From: Byssothecium circinans | Taxonomy: Eukaryota > Ascomycota > Dothideomycetes > Pleosporales > Massarinaceae | Length of the DNA stretch: 64,000 nt | Assembly (NCBI GenBank): GCA_010015675.1 | Contig: ML976982.1 | Span: 699,341 to 763,340 of the forward strand | Reading direction: 5' to 3' | In this document: positions 1 through 9,764 of the stretch, piece after piece | How positions within the stretch are numbered: position 1 is the first letter of the stretch | How the letters are laid out: every line of letters begins with the position of its first letter | The notes under the pieces: generated by a model | The model's input: only the letters and a program-made list of their open reading frames with translations | Databases searched by the model: none | Told to the model about the DNA's origin: nothing | Translations under genes and position numbers: made by a program

Positions 1-3000
1 GCCTCAGGCCTGTAAAACGTGACCGGAGACCTTGCTCCACTACATGACGATCAACTTCAGTCTTCTGTTCTCCCTTTCCTCGGATCTTCCTTATATATAC
101 TCAGTCCCCCGTTTTATCCTCTGTTGATGCGGCGCCGATAGGGGTCACATTCATGGTGTGGATCGTGGTATGGGGCCAGATTCCATTCGGTCATGCCTAA
201 GGGCTCAACCTCTGGACAGCGATGAGTATTCCGGAGTCGGGGTTGCCGCGCACCCCCAAGTACTCAAATACCATCGAACGAGCGCACTAAACGCACGTTG
301 CGGAACACATCCAACAAACTCATGCGGTCAGGTAGGACCGATCATCCGTCCTACTTCACACATGGAGGCCCGACGACACCTGAAGTGCTTGACGATCAGC
401 TGCCGATCTCAAGGCATGCCTCAAACGCTGCTTTGGTTCCTGGAGAGAGGCGCTGCTCTGAATGTTTACTGTTGAGTTTAGACGCCATACTTCCAGCTCT
501 ATTTTGTCACGACCCGATGAAAACCTCGCACGCGCCGCCAATGCGCCACCTCGCCCATAAAGACGTGCGCTCGCTGATCCTCCGAATCTACCGTCCAGCC
601 ATCGACAATATACCGCTGTAAGCTCCAACAGCTTCGAGACACCCTCACCACCGCGAATGCCCTTATAAGCTCTACGGAGGCTGCCTAAGGGAGAAAGCTT
701 GGAAAGACATGTTCGTGTGCATTTGAGAAGCTGTGTCTATGGAGACCTTTCTTTTGATTCCGGACTTATATATATCCCTGCGATTGTTCACACCGATACA
801 TCATATTATATATATGTGCTCACCAACACTGCGTACAACAAAACCTCGGCCATCCAAACGCATATGGGACTGACATGGATAACGCGTCGTAACATCGCTG
901 CGCATTTTCAGTCACATTCCTTCGCACTTATTTGGAGAAGAAGGGCGCGATTGACCATTATCATGACATTGGACTGTGTGTTGGACTCTCCCCTTTGCGC
1001 AGTACTGGAGAAGCAACGAGACGAAAGATGCTGCAGCTTTATGAGAGTTTTCTATATATGGCCCAGAAATGACCCAGGTCATATTGCGTGAGAGGCTTGC
1101 AACCCAACCCCCGCATGCCATATAAAGAGTCACCGGCGATTGCTAGGCCGGAAAGATCTACAATTCTATATATACCGCCGTTGATGATCAGGAGAACAAG
1201 AAAATCCGCTATAACTGGGAGACCCGGTGGCGCGTGCATGTGTTCCGAGAAGTTTCTGCGGAACACTGACGACATGCATGAGATCCTGGCTTGTGTGAAC
1301 GGCTGCACGAACGACCTCTGCCTGTTGGTTACGCAAGGATATTGTGGTGAGGCGGCAGTCAACTCTTCTTCTGAGCCATACCGCCTACGGTCGTTTTATA
1401 TATATATTCCCCTTTCCTCGATGAAGGCTTCCACTGTCGATGCCCAAATTCGCAGTGGCCCTTGACAACCCCGACATACGGGACCAGAATCGGAAACCGT
1501 ATCGCGTCACCATTCATGCGAGACTTGAAATCCCACCAAAGAGGCGACTTCATTACATGGGGAGGAGGAAGAGGGCGAGTGTTGAGGTACGGAATAACCG
1601 AGGAACCGGAAAAGAGCAAGGACGGTTTCCATTAGTGACGATCCCTGGAAGGTTCGACATGATTTTTAACATCAAAACTTCTCTTGGTGAAACCGCTTCC
1701 ACGCAAACATTCTATATATATATGTCTCATCTAAATCATTGAACCCAATCTCATCCATGCCGCCAAACGCATCAATTCATCGAACTACATCTGAATATCC
1801 GCTGTGACCGTATACAGTCAGTGCAAGACCGTCCATGGACCTTATCAGAGGACGAATACGACTTGCTCAAGGACCAATCCTAGACTGGGAGAGGAGTTCT
1901 TCCCGCTTCTTCACAAGGATAGGAATTTGGCAATGAAGTTCGAACTGAGCCGGCTTACCCCTGATACTGTAAGTATTAAGTTCCGAAGTATTGGATTTCC
2001 ATCTGGCGGATTCGTTCACTAACGAGGGTAGCAGATATATATAGTCCTTTCAGATCCCCTCATCTTCTTCACAAACTGGCACCTGACCCTTCCATGATGG
2101 GAAGAGGTGGGGTGAACACGATGACAAGAACAGAGGAAGATGGCAGTATGAGCACGCAGTTGCAGAAAGGAAAATTGGGTCTGGGGAAGGCAGATCGTCG
2201 ACCGAATCATTACCGAGCAACTCGCGACGACGAGATCGACTTGAATGGAAGGACGGCGATTGATCATATTTATATTTCTACAAGAACGGAACTATTCGGT
2301 TGTCACGAAGTCGCCTCCCGGAGAGATGCCCAACAGGCCACAGTGAGATTTTTGATCTCCGCGGTCCTGCAATGGCTCTTCCCCTGTGTGCTCGGCACGT
2401 GCATTATGCCCCATGGGAGGCTCATGCAGATAAAAGGCCTTCGGCCAAGTTTGCAGGATGTAAATCAATGCCAACCAACAAAGCAAGCGATGACTCTTCC
2501 CTCCTCATATATATCCGTACCTATATACTGCCCGCAAGGACAACAAACGACTGTACATCACGCGGGGTCTTTGTGGAGTTTTGTCAGAACTACTACATAC
2601 GGCTCAGGCTCCGCAGAAGCGTTTCCTTCACGAACAGCCGAAGGCTCTATCGAGCCAAGGGAGGTGCGCCTCCTGGGTCATGGCCCCCTCTCATCCGTCT
2701 GCCTTCACTAAGCCTCTACCCATCCAATTATATAAAGCAAATGCAACTGCTGAAGAAAGAGGCTTTGGCCCACGCACGAGGTCCAAAATGCGATTCGTGC
2801 CTTTGGACAGAGCCACAAAACATGCCATATGGCGAGCGAAGATCGAATTCCTCTAGTATGACGTGCAACGCCGAGACAGTAAGCTATCCCCACAGGCAAT
2901 TATGCATAACTATGCTAACTATGTAATTTTTAGAGCACCTGCACTCGCGCCCGCGCCGCCAGCAGCAAACCTTCGTCACACGGTACGGGCTGGCCGTCAC

Positions 3001-3604
3001 ATATATAAACGGCCCAGTGACCATATCATATAGCGTCCAACAGTAGAAGCTAGCCGGAAAATATATATGTCGCCTGAGGATCCGCTCACATCGCGGCAAG
3101 CAGACAGCCCAACCGTCGGTAGCTCTCTTTACGCATACGCCTTGAGGAAGCGCGCTGCGCGTCCATGAGTAGCGTCGGAGACGCGAGCTTTAGACGGACG
3201 AACATGGGGAATGAAGCAGTGTTGAGCGCATTCTACTATAAACCCAGTGGTTTTTTCTCCAAACATAATCTTCCAGAAATTAACATCCCCGCATCAACCT
3301 CCTATTATACAAACTCATGCTTACCGCTTCGAGAACGAATCCAATTTCTCCCCCAGAAGACTGCTCAGTCCGTGAAACCGCAAAACCACCATTCGCGTCT
3401 GCCAGCATGCCTGGTATGGTCCCCCCAGCCTACCAGAAACAGTGGACAAAGTTGTTACGCCATCAGCGTCCGACGTTTACTGAGGTACACTCTGCTAGGA
3501 CCCCGAAAGGTCTCGGGATATAGCTAGCAGAGCGATATTTGGGTATCGTTTAAGTAAGCGCCTTTCTCCATTTGTTGTACATACAGTGGCAATCTTCCAT
3601 TGGG
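1..3604. other. gene-poor region without a recognisable gene
   Basis: I find no open reading frame here with a recognisable domain or a splice-supported gene model. The longest frames (about 205 codons, roughly 2094-2926) overlap each other in different frames, lack family features and look like chance frames in DNA of balanced composition. The visible structure is a series of alternating TA tracts, listed separately. The 3' end of the acetyltransferase gene on the minus strand begins at 3605. A degraded element or a non-coding transcript cannot be excluded. Confidence 0.6.
92..3068. repeat. comb of alternating TA tracts
   Basis: Runs of strictly alternating T and A of 6 to 11 nt recur in DNA that is otherwise about half GC. 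They lie at 92-99, 767-775, 807-815, 1053-1059, 1167-1174, 1397-1407, 1713-1723, 2035-2043, 2507-2514, 2522-2527, 2729-2734, 3001-3007 and 3061-3068. Most are separated by roughly 100-330 bp. Flanking sequences do not visibly match, so these are not copies of one long repeat. They could be TATA-type promoter elements, nucleosome-phasing or unwinding sites, or slippage products. Function is unknown. Confidence 0.55.
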
Positions 3605-4444
3605 CTACTCTTCACTGGTTTCCCAGGGCCCCTCCACTGTCCTACCGTGTACGTGCCACATACCACCCTTCGGTCTCCACATTGCCGTAATAGTTGGTGG
3701 AAGTATCTCGTGCTGACACTTCCGCCACACATCGCTTGCGTCCATTCTCTCGGTGTCAAAATCGATTTTGGAGACTGCTCTGAAGTCGAAGCGCTCGTAG
3801 AGTTGTTTTCCCATGGCGGAGGCTTCCATCCAGCACTCAACACCGAGTTCATCGGCGCGTGTGGTGCCGACATTCATCAGCATGGAACCAACGCCATGGC
3901 GCCTATGGCTTGGTATAACAGCCATCCAGTTCAGTGCTGAGGTGTGTTAGACGCATTCTTTACCGGAATTGAACAGATAGAGGAGTCCCAGGTACTAACC
4001 AAGAAAGGCTTTTCGCATCCACCGAACCCTCGGAAGAGTCACTTGATGCAGTATGGCTTCGCAGAATTCTCGATATTCCCCCTCAGGCCACCAGGGCGCT
4101 TCGTGCTTGGCATGTCCATTCGCAAATGGGTTCGACGTAAAGATCTGCCATTGGCAACAGCCAACTGCTTCCCCAGATTCCTTTTCGACAACGTAGAACC
4201 AGTGACTGGATGGATCTGCAAGATGTTGGTCCCAGAACCGCTGCTTCGCCTCTTGGAATGATGTTGCTCGATCTGCAGGCGTATATCCCAAGACGGGGAA
4301 GACGATCTGGACGAAGGGATCGTAAGGTGAGTAATTCGCGGCCCAAATCACTTCCATAATAGCATCCATTTCCTCCTTCTCTTTGGCCTCTTTCAGCACA
4401 TATTTGGACGCCATCTTGTACGCCGGTTTCTCCACTGAACCCAT
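3605..4444 (-). CDS. GNAT-family N-acetyltransferase
   Basis: A GCN5-related acetyltransferase, expected to move an acetyl group from acetyl-CoA to an amine; the substrate is not predictable. There are two exons: 4444-4001 plus one base at 4000, then 3936-3605, with intron 3999-3937 (GTTAGT donor, CTAAC branch, CAG acceptor). Splicing restores the GNAT motif A region, where a segment ending MAVIPSH is followed by RRHGVGSMLM, the expected acetyl-CoA pyrophosphate loop (R/Q-x-x-G-x-G/A). The product is about 258 aa, a usual length, with no signal peptide. It is divergent from the UstYa-like gene across 476 bp, so the two may share a promoter. A role in peptide tailoring is only inference from that position. 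Confidence 0.85.
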
Positions 4445-4920
4445 GGCTCAAAATTTATTGAAAAAGGAGAGAAGAAAGCAACTTCCCCATTAGCGACGAC
4501 CGACCCCTCTCGAAGCAAGTTTCAGGATCCCCTCATCCAGAAGGTCTGTTGGAGATAAGTGTTCAGTACATTGTTTGGTCGGCCAAGCTCGAAAAGGAAG
4601 GCGCTGTTTGCAGATTAGCGGCGTCTCGGCGGCGAGTCTCGGTCACACCAGCGGCAAACACCACAGCCAACCTAGGAACCGTCCCTCACCTCTCGGTCAA
4701 TCAGAGCACGCGTCGCACATGTATCACATTTATTGTCACATTCGCCTGCGATAATGATTCCTTTTTGCACGGCTCATCCGCTAGGGAGCTCCGGCTACGT
4801 GGTCCGAAATCGGCCACGCCGCAATTCATCGGTGGCCCGAGCGCCGGTGAATGCGTATGAAGACAAACGACTAACGACGCGTGGCTGCAATATTAACGTG
4901 GGAATAGCAGAATAGATTTG
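4445..4920. promoter_or_regulatory. divergent intergenic region between acetyltransferase and UstYa-like gene
   Basis: A 476-bp gap separates the start codons of two divergent genes and must hold both promoters. It is moderately GC-rich around 4610-4680, with several CGG/GCC triplets of the type bound by zinc-cluster factors. I see no precise palindrome that could be assigned to a named regulator. Confidence 0.45.
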
Positions 4921-5937
4921 ATGGTAAGATCTATTCTGTTAGATGAAAAGGATCTGCTTTCGGACTCTAGCAACAGCGACATGGCTCCGGTTCACGACTA
5001 TCAACGTTTAAATGAGGAAGAGAGTGAGAATGTGGAAGAGAAAGGCCTGGGTGTAGATTGGAGCGATGGTTCTCAGATCATCCCGACCCATACGCGAAGT
5101 TTCATCATCTTCATGTCCTTTTTCCTGATCTCCATCTCGGCGAATGTGTTGCTGGTTCTCGATAACGCGCGGCTTAAAAACGAAGGTCGAGACTGGGGAA
5201 AAACGAAGTACAGTAAGTGAAAACATCCCGTCTGTGAGGTCATGGACTGATATTTCACAGGTAGAATCACTTTCGATACCCATATTCCCTTCCACTCTTT
5301 CACAGATTACTGGGGTCCAAACGTCAGTCGAGAAGAGTTGGATGCCGCCTGGGATGCTATAGATACGAACCCTATGGCGATCTCACTTCACGATGACTAT
5401 GCCAGAGATGTTGGGCTCGGACCATCCACACGCTTTCCTTGGGATACTGAGCGCAGCATTTACTACATCAAAGGCTTCCACGATATACACTGCTTGGTAT
5501 GCCTTGTTTGATAAGTTTAAGTCTGCAGCTGACGACTGTAACAGAAACTCATACGCAAAGCCATAGTCTCCAAACATTACGGAGAAAACCATACCTTCTC
5601 CCTCCACCACCTCTTCCATTGTCTGGATGGACTGCGACAGGACATCATGTGTACGGCTGACGACACGCCCATGCCAGCCGCAGTAGCTCACCACGTTGGA
5701 GATGGGCAAGTTCGCAGATGCCGAGACTGGAGCAAACTGACAGCATGGGCTACGCGTCCAGATCAGCATGCTTGTCACGAATTCGACGATTACCGTGAAG
5801 CTACAAATACGCTAGAGTTGTTTGCTCATTGCCCTGGAAATTCGCCATATCGGCCGGTCATGGAAGCCTACTTTGAGTATCATGGGCATAAGGACGCATA
5901 TGAAGGGAAGGCTAAGGGGCATGAGATCGTGTTTTGA
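4921..5937 (+). CDS. UstYa-like (DUF3328) peptide-modifying oxidase
   Basis: A member of the UstYa/DUF3328 family, whose studied members oxidise and cyclise ribosomal peptides in ustiloxin-type pathways and tailor some nonribosomal peptides. Three exons, 4921-5212, 5261-5496 and 5545-5937, with two 48-nt introns, encode about 306 aa. A cytosolic N-terminus rich in Asp/Glu is followed by one membrane segment (about residues 60-80, FIIFMSFFLISISANVLLVL) and a lumenal domain. The two family signature motifs HxxHC are present: HDIHC at the end of exon 2 and HLFHC in exon 3. Both are thought to bind the metal. The start is uncertain: ATG 4921 is followed by GTAAGA, and ATG 4981 would give a more typical N-terminus. 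The repeat precursor lies 0.7 kb downstream on the same strand. Confidence 0.88.
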
Positions 5938-6572
5938 TCCGATGGTGGATGCCGTATTCCTGGTTCAAGGGATGTTTGGTGCAAGGCGTGGAAGGCTATT
6001 CAATGTTACATGCAGTCTTTTGCAACCAAGGAAAGAGAATACCTCATTTCGAATAATATTCCCGACGGCCCCACCCAAGTTGAAAGGACGACTGCGGGTA
6101 ACACGCCGAGCGCCATAAAAACTCCTCAAAGAAACTTCTGCCAGCTACCATGGTACTTCAAGCTCCAACCGTTACATCCACGGCAAACTGAGCTGCCCCA
6201 ACATCATAGCTCAAGATCAGCCGGCGCCTCCCGTTCTGGCCGCGGCTTCCACAGATAGAGGCTCTTCCACCCCATAAGGAGTGGACCGACCTTCACCGCT
6301 ACTATCACATGTGTGCGAGTTCTTTGTCCTTGCGTCAGTTGTGTGGTTGTTGTGGAACCGAAGTGACCGCGAAGGAACGGTCCGCCTGAGACATATCCGC
6401 CTCATAGTCCATTTTAAGGTTTTGCTTGATGGAAAATGACTGTGGAGACAGGCCTTCCCGCTATAGGAGAGCTCCGTGTTCTTCTGTTCGATCGGGTACT
6501 TATTGAAGGCAGTGTTGTGTCTGTCAAATTTCAATTGAACCCTCTCTCATTGACTACTACTCCACGAATACA
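5938..6572. other. intergenic gap between UstYa-like gene and precursor
   Basis: This 635-bp stretch holds the 3' end of the UstYa-like transcript and the promoter and 5' leader of the precursor gene. Frames of 80-105 codons on both strands overlap one another and show no domain. I find no second UstYa homologue, tyrosinase or protease here. Confidence 0.5.
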
Positions 6573-6624
6573 GTGAGCCTCACAAACCCCACATTCGGAG
6601 TAATTCACTAACTTGAATGCGTAG
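6573..6624 (+). other. predicted 5'-leader intron of the precursor gene
   Basis: A 52-nt GTGAGC...TAG segment with a CACTAAC branch site at 6606-6612, twelve bases before the acceptor. If it is spliced, the upstream ATG at 6617 is removed and translation begins at ATG 6647, directly at a clean signal peptide. That is why 6647 was chosen as the start. Confidence 0.6.
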
Positions 6625-6646
6625 AAAATTTGGAAAACATTTCATC

Positions 6647-6874
6647 ATGCGATCGCTCAACTTCCTCCTCCTTGCGACCATCGCTATCGCAGCGCCCGCC
6701 ACCCCGGTCATCAAAGTTGACGCCATTCAACCCATCCAAGTCGACAGGCGCGCGACTCCAGAGGTCCTGAACACAATTGAGCCTATTCATGTGGATCGTC
6801 GTTCTGCCCCCGCGATTGATGCCGTCATTGAAGACCCGACACGTGTCGACAGACGGGATGCTCTAGACTTGTAA
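6647..6874 (+). CDS. secreted Kex2-repeat peptide precursor, candidate RiPP precursor
   Basis: A 75-aa precursor. Residues 1-16 form a signal peptide (MRSLNFLLLATIAIAA). Three imperfect tandem units follow, about residues 17-35, 36-52 and 53-70, each ending in VDRR, a dibasic Kex2-type site; a five-residue tail (DALDL) closes the protein. Units 1 and 2 share I-x-P-I-x-V-D before the RR, while unit 3 is divergent (IEDPTRVD). A signal peptide, short repeats and Kex2 sites next to a UstYa-like gene is the layout of dikaritin-type RiPP precursors. The repeats contain no Tyr, Phe or Trp, unlike the known ustiloxin, phomopsin and asperipin cores. The alternative is an unmodified Kex2-processed secreted repeat protein. 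No close family member is recognised. Confidence 0.75.
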   Translation: MRSLNFLLLATIAIAAPATPVIKVDAIQPIQVDRRATPEVLNTIEPIHVDRRSAPAIDAVIEDPTRVDRRDALDL

Positions 6875-6917
6875 CTTGAGTCGGGAAATCCGCACAACGT
6901 GTTCGACCGGACAGAAA

Positions 6918-6969
6918 GTGAGTCCCGCCCGCAGATTCCACGACTGCGTACTAACGGACCGAGTTCTAG
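6918..6969 (+). other. predicted 3'-UTR intron of the precursor gene
   Basis: A 52-nt segment with a consensus GTGAGT donor, a perfect TACTAAC branch site at 6949-6955 and a TAG acceptor. It starts 43 nt after the precursor stop codon. Three textbook splice signals in order strongly suggest that the locus is transcribed on the plus strand. Removing it does not extend the precursor frame. Confidence 0.6.
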
Positions 6970-8115
6970 TCACGACAACAGTAACTAGGAAGGCACTCTT
7001 CCGCACGCTTGCGGCCCGTCTGTTGTACTTCCATTCTCGATTGTCTGTCATTACCTATGCTGCAAACTTCTTTCTTTAGAATAATCAAGTTCTTCTCCCT
7101 AGCGGCAGTAGCTCCGGATGAATGAATGCAAACCGAATTCGCATTGCCGCAGTTTCCGATACACCTTCCATGATTGACGTCGTACACAAATGTTCCAGGC
7201 CCATCCTATGACCTACATGCGGATATCTAAAAAGGGAAGCGGATTGGTATGTTTCACAGCGGCACTACAGTTCCTTCAATCTCCCACAGCAACTTCTGTG
7301 ATACAATACACAAGCCACTGTGCTACATGAGGATCTTCACCGCTTACCGCGGCGATCTCAACATCCGAATCTTGGAAGCGTATTCGGACTAGTAAGTGAC
7401 GACGTTTGTCTCAGCTCGCGATGCAAAAAGGGCGGAAGGCGTTCACCATTCCGCTTCATTTCCCTTCGCTCAGCTGAGATGGACTGAGTGGCCAGTGTAT
7501 GACAACAAGTTGGAAGCGCAAGCGATCTATTTGAGTGACGTATTCCCCATGGTCGCACTGCCTCGGCTCGCCGTCAATGAAGGAATGGAACCTGTAACCT
7601 TATGATGCCTCCTTGCATTGGCTTCCGTTCATCTTTCCCCTCATGTGCCTCTTAACTTAACCGTACGTGCCACACGCACCACGTACACAAAACCCACCCA
7701 GAGGGTAGGGTCACAAGATGTGTAGGGAGGAGAGGCAAGCGATATCGCTTCCATCATTTTCTAACTCGTCTGCACGTGTCGACTCGATAGTATAGAAAAT
7801 ATAGGAAACACAAACAATTGACTGAATGTGAACACTTGCCGTACATCTGCGCTTGAAGGTCGCGCCGCGCATCTAATTTCTGCATCAAGTCCATCTAATC
7901 GTTTGTGACTGCCATACCTTCCTGTCGAACATACCACACCCATTCTTCCATCTTGCGACCTTTGATTTCGGTGCTGTCGCTCAAGCCCTTTTAGCCTATC
8001 CTTCATCCCGCTGTCCGTCCGTCTGTTCGTTCGTTCGTTCGTTCACACACGGGCCAGCGCCCGCGCAACTCGCTCGCACGTACCCAATCAGTCATACTAC
8101 TACAATGCTAATGCC
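6970..8115. other. intergenic region downstream of the precursor
   Basis: No gene is recognised in about 1.1 kb. Frames of up to 80 codons on both strands lack domains and splice support. The right end is the leader of the PTH11-like gene, pyrimidine-rich with a short GTTC microsatellite. Confidence 0.5.
8025..8044 (+). repeat. GTTC tetranucleotide microsatellite
   Basis: Five perfect GTTC units, preceded by degenerate GTCC/GTCT units, about 70 bp before the PTH11-like start codon. Confidence 0.85.
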
Positions 8116-9764
8116 ATGACAAGCACCGGAGCGACAAGTATCCACGAGCGCGTCCTTTCTTTACCTCTCAATCAGGTGCCACGACAACCGGGCTCAGAAA
8201 GCAATCTCGGACCGTTTCTAAACGTGGTGACCTGGATTCTGCTCATCACTGAGGCGTTGGCTGTGTTGACGCGGTTGGTGACTAAGAGGGCGCTTAAGAG
8301 GAGGATTGATGTTGATGATGCTTTTGTTGTTGCTGCTTTGGTTCGTCTTATCTTTTATTGGGTGAGATTGATGGGGTTGTGGGATGTGAGCTGACTACTC
8401 TTTGAAGCTGGCTAGTATAGGGTCTGGGATCGCGGTTACGGTCCAGACGGAAAATGGCCTTGGACGGGATATTGCAGTATTGACGGAAGCCCAGATTGCG
8501 ACTTATGAGAAGGTATGCATTTGACCCTCTATTCGTCATTCGACTCTCCACACCTATCCACTTCACCCTTTGGATCCATGGCGCGCTTCAATTTACCCCA
8601 GTATTTTTTCCTTTGCGAGTTATGCGCTGACGCTAGACAATGCAGGCCGAATATGCAAACAAACTCCTCTACATCGCGACCCTAGCTCTCGCCAAGCTAT
8701 CGATAATATCGCTCTTGATGATTCTCACCGCTTCCGATCTGCATAGGATACTTGGCATCGGGTTGACGGTTTTGATTGCTCTGTGGGGGATTGTGTCGGA
8801 GTTTGTTGCTGCATTTCAATGTGGGACGACGCAGCCGTGGCGGTTCATTGGAATGGAGACGAGGTGCCTTAGTATGGTAAGTTCTCTTGGGGTACTCTTT
8901 TGGGATGATGAAGACAGGACTGCAAATGGGTGTCAAGAAGTGGAAAAATGCTGACGACATGTGATAGTTGGCGTTCTGGCGCAGTGTTGGCGCCCTCAAC
9001 ATGGCGACAGATCTCTGCCTGATCATGTTCCCAGTGCACGTCATCTGCACTTTACAAATGAGTCTGGGAAAAAAGATTACGATTCTGGGATTCTTCGGTG
9101 CGCGGTCACTGTAAGTCGCTTTCCCATACTTCATGCGTTAAAACCTGACGAGTTCAGCGACATAATAGCCACCGCAATCCATATATCCTACGTTCCCGCT
9201 TTCGACTCTCCAAACCCCACCCGCGCTCTCTGGAAATGGACCCTCCTAGCTCAAATCATCGAATGCATTACAATCCTCACCTCCTGCGTCCCGTATCTCC
9301 GTCCACTCCTCGAATCGCTCCCCTCAGGTCTCTACGGCGCAGACGAACTGCGTCGGCGCGGAACACCGTCTGAGCTCGGATACTCTAGAAATCGAAGCAA
9401 AGACGACTCCTATAAACTCAGCTCCACGAAATCGTTCGTACATTCACCTGAAAAGCGCAGGAAAAGTAGTCATGGTGAAGGAGGGATAAGGAGGTTTCTG
9501 CCAATGCTGAGTGAGGATACGAGTCATATGAATTCGGCGAGTGGATTGCCTGGGGGCCTGAGACGTCCGGATGGGGAGACGGGGGTTGAGATCTCGGCGC
9601 ATAGGGATGAGGGGGATGTGGATGTGGGGAAGTGGGAGACGGATAGTACGGGGAGTCAGGCGAAGATTGTGAAGACTACGGTCGTGAGCGCGGAGTGGGA
9701 GGAGAGGGTGTGTAATAGGAGGTTTGAGGGGGGAGATGGGGATGGGATTGATGTTGTGAGGTGA
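8116..9764 (+). CDS. PTH11-like / rhodopsin-domain integral membrane protein
   Basis: A fungal seven-helix membrane protein of the large PTH11-like (SAT4/rhodopsin-domain) group; such proteins are mostly uncharacterised and some are surface-sensing receptors. Five exons: 8116-8340 (or 8361), 8408-8512, 8646-8876, 8968-9110 and 9158-9764, giving about 436 aa. Landmarks are helix 1 (about residues 33-53), the RIDVDDAF motif before helix 2, ENGLGRD, the AEYANKLLYI helix, an extracellular loop with FQCGTTQPW, and NMATDLCLIMFPV. The last helix is followed by a hydrophilic tail of about 150 aa rich in Ser, Lys, Arg and Glu, probably cytosolic. The first donor is ambiguous: GTTCGT at 8341 gives the usual family spacing, GTGAGA at 8362 is the better splice signal. 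Confidence 0.85.

Noticed and set aside
2094..2926. Two overlapping plus-strand frames of about 205 codons
   Set aside because: They overlap in different frames, have no domain, no splice support and odd composition; they are best explained by chance.
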